A stretch of DNA of 5,480 nucleotides from CAMQVM01 sp044433405 (GTDB lineage: Bacteria > Bacteroidota > Bacteroidia > Bacteroidales > Rikenellaceae). Each line of letters opens with the position of its first letter. The first letter of the stretch is position 1. Below, in pieces: positions 1 through 4,674 of the stretch. The DNA lies in the NCBI GenBank assembly GCA_044433405.1, contig JAWXTQ010000139.1:1-5480 (forward strand), given 5' to 3'. The notes below the pieces were generated by a model. The model saw nothing but the letters and a program-made list of their open reading frames with translations, did not search any database and was not told the DNA's origin. Made by a program: the position numbers and the translations under genes.

Positions 1-767
1 ACAACTTTGAGCTAATAGATACACTCGCAATGACCCCTACTATATTCACTAAGACAGAGGTTGAGAAGTTGCAAAAGTTGCAAAGTGTTTTTGCTGAAAA
101 TATTGCAACGCTCTCAGATAATGCTCGCAAGAAAGAGATGGATCGTTTGGGTGTCGATTTGAGTTGGAAATCATCTCAGATTGAGGGCAATACCTACTCT
201 CTACTCGAAACAGAACGTCTATTAATGGAGAAAGAGACAGCAGAGGGTAAGACCAAAGATGAAGCGGTGATGCTTCTCAACCATAAAGATGCTTTGGACT
301 TCATTATTGATAATCCCGATTACCTTAGCGACTTATCTGTTGCAAGAGTGGAGAATATTCACTCCATACTCACCAAAGAGCTTGATGTGGATAGGAGTAT
401 TCGTAATCGTCGTGTTGGTATTACAGGTACTAATTACCGACCTTTAGATAACGAGTTCCAGATACGGGAGGCACTTGAGATTACTTGTAATTTGGTTAAT
501 AGTCGAGACAACATATTTGAGAAAGCACTATTATTGTTGCTCTTAATATCGTATATCCAACCCTTTAACGATGGTAATAAACGCACTGCACGTATAACGA
601 GCAATGCTATTCTGATAGCTAACAACTACTGCCCTGTATCGTTCCGTAGCGTTGATTCTATCGACTACAAAAAGGCTATGTTAATATTTTATGAGCAGAA
701 TAATATCTCAGCATTCAAACGAATATTCTGTGAGCAGTTCGAGTTTGCAGTAAAGACTTATTTTTAA
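1..767 (+). CDS. Fic-domain protein, 5' end outside window, catalytic His replaced by Gln
   Basis: Fic proteins usually transfer AMP or another phosphate-containing group to a hydroxyl side chain of a target protein. The frame stays open from position 3 to the stop at 765-767. The ATG at 30 is the first visible start, but the codons before it (NFELIDTLA) read as continuous protein and the ATG has no Shine-Dalgarno, so the true start is probably off the left edge. Counting from that ATG (245 residues), S48-x3-E52-G53 fits the N-terminal inhibitory helix motif [S/T]xxxE[G/N], which places the protein in the self-inhibited class II. Residues 129-135 (VGITGTN) look like the target-binding flap. 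The core motif is Q177-P-F-N-D-G-N-K-R-T-A-R188. Everything in HPFx[D/E]GN[G/K]RxxR is present except the catalytic His, which is Gln (CAA at 558-560). The family call is firm. Enzymatic activity is doubtful or altered, and the target is unknown. Confidence 0.9.
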   Translation, partial: NFELIDTLAMTPTIFTKTEVEKLQKLQSVFAENIATLSDNARKKEMDRLGVDLSWKSSQIEGNTYSLLETERLLMEKETAEGKTKDEAVMLLNHKDALDFIIDNPDYLSDLSVARVENIHSILTKELDVDRSIRNRRVGITGTNYRPLDNEFQIREALEITCNLVNSRDNIFEKALLLLLLISYIQPFNDGNKRTARITSNAILIANNYCPVSFRSVDSIDYKKAMLIFYEQNNISAFKRIFCEQFEFAVKTYF

Positions 768-863
768 TTTTTTAAGTGAGATATATTTAAACTATCAGGC
801 ATAAGCTCAGCATTTGGAGGGTATCATGGGAAAACAACACAAAGGACAAATGAACACCCCAAA

Positions 864-900
864 GCACCTTTAGGTTTAGCGTTAAGAACCTAAAAAGTGC
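864..900. repeat. imperfect inverted repeat, 8 + 4 bp stem
   Basis: TTTAGGTT at 869-876 pairs with AACCTAAA at 887-894 around a 10-base loop. After a small asymmetric internal loop (C868 against A895-A896), GCAC at 864-867 pairs with GTGC at 897-900. There is no T-tract immediately after it, so it is not a typical terminator. It lies 97 bp past the Fic stop codon and only 10 bp before the next palindrome. Confidence 0.65.
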
Positions 901-910
901 AAGTTCTTTG

Positions 911-932
911 TTTCTTTCTTCAAAGAAAGAAA
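911..932. repeat. perfect 10-bp palindrome, TTTCTTTCTT / AAGAAAGAAA
   Basis: TTTCTTTCTT at 911-920 and AAGAAAGAAA at 923-932 are exact reverse complements separated by CA. In RNA the stem would open by one pair to give a four-base loop. Each arm is purely pyrimidine or purine on a given strand. The stem is almost all A-T pairs and is followed by AATCAAAAG rather than a T-run, so it fits a repeat-element arm or protein-binding site better than a terminator. Confidence 0.6.
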
Positions 933-1008
933 ATCAAAAGAGATGAAATTAAAAGTCATAAAGATACAAAACCAAACCTCACCAATAGCAACCCTATTAT
1001 TCTACATT

Positions 1009-1045
1009 AAAAAACTCAATCTATCGCCTAAAGGTTGAGTTTTTT
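1009..1045. terminator. bidirectional rho-independent terminator
   Basis: AAAAAACTCAA at 1009-1019 and TTGAGTTTTTT at 1035-1045 form an exact 11-bp stem around a 15-base loop, and each strand ends in six T. Between convergent genes this can stop the Fic transcript arriving on the plus strand and the rubrerythrin/transporter transcript arriving on the minus strand. It is 241 bp beyond the Fic stop and 190 bp beyond the rubrerythrin stop, so both messages would carry long 3' tails containing the neighbouring hairpins. Confidence 0.8.
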
Positions 1046-1052
1046 ATCATCA

Positions 1053-1101
1053 CGCCACCCTGCATTTTTGCGAGCAAAAATGCTTTTAACGGGCGGTGGC
1101 G
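1053..1101. repeat. two-tier palindrome, GC-rich outer arms and AT-rich inner stem
   Basis: The inner arms GCATTTTTGC (1062-1071) and GCAAAAATGC (1074-1083) are exact reverse complements with GA between them. The outer arms CGCCACC (1053-1059) and GGTGGCG (1095-1101) pair over 7 bp. The two tiers are joined by unequal linkers of 2 and 11 bases. It begins 7 bp after the terminator. Its composition differs sharply from the AT-rich flanks, which fits an intergenic repeat element or a stable 3' end structure on the minus-strand rubrerythrin message. Confidence 0.65.
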
Positions 1102-1132
1102 ATGTGGAGCTCTGGACTCTCACGCGGAGGGC

Positions 1133-1151
1133 AGGGGTCGTAACTACCCCT
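1133..1151. repeat. 6-bp inverted repeat, AGGGGT / ACCCCT
   Basis: AGGGGT at 1133-1138 pairs with ACCCCT at 1146-1151 around a 7-base loop. On its own this is weak. It is listed because it lies only 3 bp before a second perfect stem, and both sit inside possible outer pairings (CTCAC 1119-1123 with GTGAG 1189-1193, GCG 1124-1126 with CGC 1177-1179) that would make a branched fold. Confidence 0.4.
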
Positions 1152-1154
1152 TTG

Positions 1155-1174
1155 GGAGAAACTAACGTTTCTCC
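1155..1174. repeat. perfect 8-bp hairpin with TAAC loop
   Basis: GGAGAAAC at 1155-1162 and GTTTCTCC at 1167-1174 are exact reverse complements with a four-base loop, and G1154/T1175 can add a G-U pair in plus-strand RNA. No T-tract follows on either strand. It lies 62 bp past the rubrerythrin stop, so it would be part of that transcript's 3' tail and might stabilise it. It could equally be one arm of a larger intergenic element. Confidence 0.55.
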
Positions 1175-1201
1175 TGCGCACAAGTTCGGTGAGTATCCCC
1201 A

Positions 1202-1236
1202 TTAATCATTAATCTTTATCGGCGTTAATCATTAAT
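1202..1236. repeat. 12-bp direct repeat TTAATCATTAAT, two copies
   Basis: Identical copies lie at 1202-1213 and 1225-1236, 23 bp apart start to start, or about two helical turns. Each copy is itself partly palindromic (ATTAAT). The second copy ends at the rubrerythrin stop codon (TAA, complement of 1236-1238). It may be a binding site, a duplication left by an insertion, or chance in AT-rich sequence. Confidence 0.45.
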
Positions 1237-1817
1237 TAAAACTCATCACTTTTGATTTCGAAGTATGCTTGTGGATGAGCACAAACTGGACACATTTCAG
1301 GTGCTTCAGTTCCGAAATGTTCGTGACCACACTCTCTACAACGCCATGTTAACTCTTCAGCTTTATTGAATACAGTTTGTGCTTCTACTGTATTTAACAA
1401 TGCTGTGAAACGCTCTTCGTGAGCTTTTTCGATCGCTGCGATGTTTGTGAATTTTGCTGCAACAGCAGGGAAGCCCTCCTCTTCTGCAATTCTTGCAAAT
1501 TCTGGATACAACTCGCTCCACTCTTCGTTTTCGCCACCAGCAGCAGCTCTTAGGTTTTCAGCTGTAGTAGATGTAATACCTGCTGGATAAGATGCCGTGA
1601 TTTCTACCATGCCACCCTCTAGGAAAGCAAAAAATAGTTTTGCGTGTTGACGCTCATTTTCGGCAGTCTCCTCGAAGTATTTAGCAATTACTTGATACCC
1701 CTCTTTGCGAGCTACTTTTGCGTAAAATCCGTAACGGTTACGAGCTTGTGACTCACCTGCAAAAGCTTTTAATAGATTCGCTTCTGTTTTTGTTCCTTTT
1801 AATGATTTAGTTTCCAT
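1236..1817 (-). CDS. rbr: rubrerythrin
   Basis: This is a cytoplasmic non-haem iron peroxidase that reduces hydrogen peroxide to water with electrons from NAD(P)H-dependent donors, a main peroxide defence of anaerobes. The 193 residues match the usual family length. The N-terminal ferritin-like four-helix domain (about 1-148) carries the expected diiron ligands E22 (AGESQARNRY), E55 and H58 (ENERQH), E96 and E99 (GENEEW), and E130 and H133 (IEKAHEERF). The C-terminal rubredoxin domain has C160-x2-C163 and C176-x2-C179 for one iron. I chose ATG 1817 because the family begins METKSLKGTKTE. The frame can be read 11 codons further to a TTG at 1850, but those residues are not family-like. It begins 38 bp after the transporter stop on the same strand, so co-transcription is likely. 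A degenerate box (TTCTTTTG) in the gap could give a weak promoter of its own. Confidence 0.95.
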   Translation of the reverse strand: METKSLKGTKTEANLLKAFAGESQARNRYGFYAKVARKEGYQVIAKYFEETAENERQHAKLFFAFLEGGMVEITASYPAGITSTTAENLRAAAGGENEEWSELYPEFARIAEEEGFPAVAAKFTNIAAIEKAHEERFTALLNTVEAQTVFNKAEELTWRCRECGHEHFGTEAPEMCPVCAHPQAYFEIKSDEF

Positions 1818-1855
1818 TTGTATTAGTTTTATTATATTATTAAACGACAAAAGAA

Positions 1856-3535
1856 TTAAGCTCCTATTGCCAATAAAATCATTATTTGCGCTGTCAATAC
1901 CCTTAAAAACATTGTCAAAGGGTAAACTGTAGAGTATGCTACTGCGGCTCTATCAGTTGACGAGATGTTGTTTGCATAAGCAAGAGCAGGAGGGTCGGTA
2001 GTACTACCTGCTAGAAGCCCCATTAGAGAGCAAAAATCTAGCTTTTGAACCCAAATTGCGTAAGTTCCTACAATTAGCAGAGGAAGTAGCGTGATTATTA
2101 CACCATATAAAACCCACCAATAACCACCATTCATTATAGTAGAGACAAAATTTTCGCCTGCACCTAAACCCACACACGCTAAGAATAGCGAGATACCAAT
2201 CTCTCGTAGCATCATATTTGCACTTGTCGTAGTATAAGTCACCATTTTATAATAAGGACCAAATCGCGACACAAGGATAGCAATAATTAGTGGCCCACCT
2301 GCTAAGCCCAACTTAATTGGTTGAGGTATTCCAGGAATCATAAATGGGATAGAACCAAACAATACACCTATAAATATTCCGATAAAGATAGGAAAAAGAT
2401 TTGGATGATCAAGTTTTTTCATTGAATTTCCTAAAATTGCGGCAACTTTTTCGATATCTTTCTCTTTACCTACTACTTTTAAGCGGTCACCTAACAATAG
2501 TCTCAAATCAAACAATGCTGCTAAATCGACACCTGCACGAGTAACGCGCGTAATATTAACTCCATACTGACTACGGATATTTAGCTCACCAATTTTGTGA
2601 CCATTTAGACTAGGCTTAGTAACAACAATTTTACGCGACACTAGATCAGTTACACTACGCTCCTCTGGGATATTTACTGTATCAATTTTTTCGCCTAAGA
2701 ACGAAATTACGGTATCTTCAAACTCAATACTCGTAACTATGCGAACAATATCACCCTCTTCGACAATTGTATCACCAGCTGCGATACCAGTTTCATGCGA
2801 ACTTTTTAGGATGCGTGAAACCACAAATTTCACAGGGATAAGCTGATTTATCTCTTTTAAAGTTTTATTAAAAATAGCAGGATTTGACACTTTTAAGTCA
2901 AAAGTGTGCAGACTATGAACATCGGTCGCCTGCTCCATGCTATCGTCAATAGCTTTAACTTTCTTTTTAAAGATGTTTTTAAGAATTATCATAGAGAAGA
3001 TAATACCAACAACACCTAGAGGATAAGCAACTGCATAACCCATAGCAATAGGACTTGGGTCGCCACCAGTTGTATCAATAAAAGTTTGCTGTGCAGCTCC
3101 TAGTCCTGGTGTGTTTGTCACCGCACCATAGAGAATACCAACCATAGTTGACATATTCGCCCCTGTAATTAGGTGTATAACGTAAGTTGTAACACATCCT
3201 AACAAAACAATCGATGTTGCCATTAGGTTAAGCGTTAAACCACCATGCTTAAGCGAAGCAAAAAAACCTGGTCCAACTTGCAGACCAATCGAATAGACAA
3301 AAAGAATCAAACCGAACTCTTTAGCAAAATGCTCAACTTCGGGTGATAGGGTCATTCCAAAATGCGAAAGGAATAGGCCAGTAAAAAGAATCCACGCTAT
3401 ACCTAACGAAATTCCTTTAAAACTAATTTTACTTAACATTACCCCAATAGCCACAGTCAATGCTAAAATCATTATTGAGTGAGCTGTTGAGGATGTAAAG
3501 AATAGATTGTTTAACCAATCAATACTTAATACCAT
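1856..3535 (-). CDS. AspT/YidE/YbjL family transporter with two RCK_C domains
   Basis: This is an inner-membrane protein of the aspartate:alanine exchanger family (with AspT and the E. coli proteins YidE and YbjL). The substrate cannot be told from sequence. The 559 residues form two homologous membrane halves around a soluble centre. The first half (about 17-188) has FVYSIGLQVGPG (79-90), TNTPGLGAA (140-148) and AYPLG (170-174). The second (about 378-559) repeats them as FLACVGLGAGEN (451-462), TTDPPALAYA (512-521) and VYPLT (537-541). Residues about 207-285 and 290-370 fit two TrkA-C/RCK_C domains, usually ligand-sensing modules. The frame reaches a GTG at 3577, but that codon overlaps the -7 promoter box and would lie at or upstream of the RNA start, so ATG 3535 is preferred. 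It leaves a leader of roughly 35 bases, rich in A. Rubrerythrin follows 38 bp downstream. Confidence 0.9.
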   Translation of the reverse strand: MVLSIDWLNNLFFTSSTAHSIMILALTVAIGVMLSKISFKGISLGIAWILFTGLFLSHFGMTLSPEVEHFAKEFGLILFVYSIGLQVGPGFFASLKHGGLTLNLMATSIVLLGCVTTYVIHLITGANMSTMVGILYGAVTNTPGLGAAQQTFIDTTGGDPSPIAMGYAVAYPLGVVGIIFSMIILKNIFKKKVKAIDDSMEQATDVHSLHTFDLKVSNPAIFNKTLKEINQLIPVKFVVSRILKSSHETGIAAGDTIVEEGDIVRIVTSIEFEDTVISFLGEKIDTVNIPEERSVTDLVSRKIVVTKPSLNGHKIGELNIRSQYGVNITRVTRAGVDLAALFDLRLLLGDRLKVVGKEKDIEKVAAILGNSMKKLDHPNLFPIFIGIFIGVLFGSIPFMIPGIPQPIKLGLAGGPLIIAILVSRFGPYYKMVTYTTTSANMMLREIGISLFLACVGLGAGENFVSTIMNGGYWWVLYGVIITLLPLLIVGTYAIWVQKLDFCSLMGLLAGSTTDPPALAYANNISSTDRAAVAYSTVYPLTMFLRVLTAQIMILLAIGA

Positions 3536-3576
3536 AATTATATTTTTTTCATTTGTGTTAACGTCTAAAAAGCGCA

Positions 3577-3584
3577 CAAAGGTA
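3577..3584 (-). promoter_or_regulatory. Bacteroidota -7 box TACCTTTG, promoter of the transporter
   Basis: Read on the minus strand, 3584 to 3577 is TACCTTTG, an exact match to TAnnTTTG. Transcription would begin near 3570, about 35 bases before the ATG at 3535. No good TTTG -33 element appears at the normal 19-21-base spacing. The box lies 49 bp beyond the stop codon of the LuxE-like gene, so the transporter and rubrerythrin can be expressed independently of that gene. Confidence 0.65.
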
Positions 3585-3633
3585 AAAAAAATTCAGTAGC
3601 GTTGTTCTGTTTTTTGCATATTTTTTTTCGCAA

Positions 3634-4593
3634 CTAAACTAGCAAATTACAACCTCGGATATCGCTACCATCAATACGTCCTTCTACTGTAAACATTCCA
3701 CCGCTCATTAACTGACCTTTATCTTGAGTTTGAATAAACGAACACGAATTATAATTGGCTAAATCTATAATATTTATTCCTCCTCTAAACCCACTATCTA
3801 AGTAACGAAATGGATCACCCAGTGAGCGAATCATCACTTTTTGCCATGGTGGTGAGGTAAAAATCCCTGCTCCGTCGGAGTAAGATTGCGACAAACACTC
3901 ACACATTCCATACTCCGAATGAATAGTATCTACTCCCAAACCTGAAGTTAGTATGTGGTGAAGTTTATCTCGTGGCATCTCCTCTCTACGCCCTTTCATT
4001 CCGCCAGTCTCCATAACAACAACATTTTTACCTAGCGAGATATCATACTGCTCAACCAAATCAAGCAAGGCAAAGGTGACACCAAAAAGAAATGTTAACT
4101 TCGATTTATCACGCTTTCTTAATCTCTCAATCAAAGCATCATAATTGTTTAAGAAGAAATCACCATCATACGACTTTTCAATCAATTTTTGCATCATATA
4201 AATCAGAGACGATCCCTCTCTTTCGAGATATGAGGGAAGTAGTGCATAGATATTACACTCTTCAGGCCTACCATAAAAAAGCGAAAAACCCTTTTCGAAC
4301 GACTCCTCATATAAAGATACATCTTTAACATAATGGTGGCTTTGCAACGATGAAGTAGTTCCTGAACTTGTAAAAACCACATCATTTACCACGCTAGAGG
4401 TTATCTTATGGCTTTTAAATAACTCTATTGGTAAAAATGGAATTTGCTCTAAGTATTTAACACTGTGTACATCAACACCTATTAGACGGAGATATTCACT
4501 ATAAGGCTCAACATTTAAAGCTTGATATATAAAGGTGTCAAGTGCTACATTTTGAAACTGCTCGCTAGAGCTTATTGAAAAAATATTTGTCAT
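3634..4593 (-). CDS. LuxE-like acyl-protein synthetase family protein
   Basis: This protein belongs to the LuxE branch of the adenylate-forming superfamily, whose founding member activates fatty acids with ATP and passes the acyl group to a protein thiol for reduction by LuxC. Length is 319 residues, shorter than full acyl-CoA ligases and without their large C-terminal domain. Visible motifs are the nucleotide-binding loop FTSSGTTS (74-81), ETGGMKGRREEM (195-206), SEYGMCECLSQ (226-236), which aligns with the adenylate-binding motif often read EYGMTE, and the end EGRIDGSDIRGCNLLV (304-319), where GRxDG resembles the superfamily's ATP-ribose motif. No signal peptide or membrane segment is seen. 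No luxC, luxD or acyl-carrier protein gene is nearby, so the acid and the acceptor are unknown. The ATG at 4593 fits the promoter at 4611-4642, giving a short leader of about 10 bases. No clear terminator follows the gene. Confidence 0.8.
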   Translation of the reverse strand: MTNIFSISSSEQFQNVALDTFIYQALNVEPYSEYLRLIGVDVHSVKYLEQIPFLPIELFKSHKITSSVVNDVVFTSSGTTSSLQSHHYVKDVSLYEESFEKGFSLFYGRPEECNIYALLPSYLEREGSSLIYMMQKLIEKSYDGDFFLNNYDALIERLRKRDKSKLTFLFGVTFALLDLVEQYDISLGKNVVVMETGGMKGRREEMPRDKLHHILTSGLGVDTIHSEYGMCECLSQSYSDGAGIFTSPPWQKVMIRSLGDPFRYLDSGFRGGINIIDLANYNSCSFIQTQDKGQLMSGGMFTVEGRIDGSDIRGCNLLV

Positions 4594-4610
4594 TTATTAA
4601 AAAAATTTTT

Positions 4611-4642
4611 CAAAAGTAATTTTTTATTTTCACAATTTCAAT
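4611..4642 (-). promoter_or_regulatory. promoter of the LuxE-like gene (-33 ATTG, -7 TACTTTTG)
   Basis: On the minus strand, TACTTTTG at 4618-4611 matches TAnnTTTG exactly. ATTG at 4642-4639 gives three of four bases of the TTTG -33 element with a 20-base spacer. Predicted transcription starts near 4604, about 10 bases before the ATG at 4593, a short leader without a Shine-Dalgarno. Its -33 element touches the -7 box of the divergent ROK gene. Confidence 0.6.
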
Positions 4643-4649
4643 AACTTTG
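4642..4649 (+). promoter_or_regulatory. Bacteroidota -7 box TAACTTTG, promoter of the ROK gene
   Basis: TAACTTTG is an exact TAnnTTTG match 25 bp before the ATG at 4675, predicting a leader of roughly 20 bases. No clear TTTG -33 lies 19-21 bases upstream. It overlaps the -33 element of the oppositely oriented promoter, so the two polymerases could not easily occupy both sites at once. Confidence 0.6.
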
Positions 4650-4674
4650 CAAAAATAATTTACATTAAAATAAT

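Larger units (their letters stand above)
768..1235. other. 468-bp intergenic region rich in hairpins, no convincing gene
   Basis: This region separates the convergent Fic and rubrerythrin genes. It holds inverted repeats at 864-900, 911-932, 1053-1101, 1133-1151 and 1155-1174, a bidirectional terminator at 1009-1045 and a 12-bp direct repeat at 1202-1213/1225-1236. The part from about 1053 to 1200 is visibly richer in G and C than the rest of the window. Two short plus-strand frames exist: a 15-codon frame at 826-873 with GGAGG at 816-820, and a 41-codon frame at 1080-1205. Neither resembles a protein family I recognise. The run of palindromes suggests a decayed or intact intergenic repeat element or a structured RNA. 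I have an unverified impression that similar sequences recur between genes in other Bacteroidota. No transposase fragment is visible. Confidence 0.6.

Noticed and set aside
66..85. Imperfect tandem repeat of AAGTTGCAA in the Fic gene
   Set aside because: It simply encodes KLQKLQ in a helical segment and has only two units.
434..625. 63-codon open frame on the minus strand inside the Fic gene
   Set aside because: It is antisense to a well-supported Fic core, has no family resemblance and no promoter box.
1080..1205. 41-codon plus-strand frame (begins MLLTGGGDVELW, ends GEYPH)
   Set aside because: Its start lies inside a palindrome arm, it crosses two more hairpins, and it matches no family I recognise; it is more likely a by-product of the repeat-like sequence.
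768..1235. CRISPR array, tRNA or insertion-sequence remnant in the gene-free region
   Set aside because: No regularly spaced direct repeats, no cloverleaf and no transposase-like frame were found; the palindromes differ from one another.
1818..1850. Upstream TTG start for rubrerythrin, adding 11 residues
   Set aside because: The family starts at METKSLKGTKTE, and the extra residues come from the AT-rich leader.
3585..3633. Possible terminator between the LuxE-like gene and the transporter
   Set aside because: There are A- and T-runs and a 4-bp GTTG/CAAC match, but no stem strong enough to call.
4092..4385. Open frames on both strands inside the LuxE-like gene (4092-4328 plus, 4203-4385 minus)
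   Set aside because: Both are out of frame with a gene that has clear motifs, and their translations look random.
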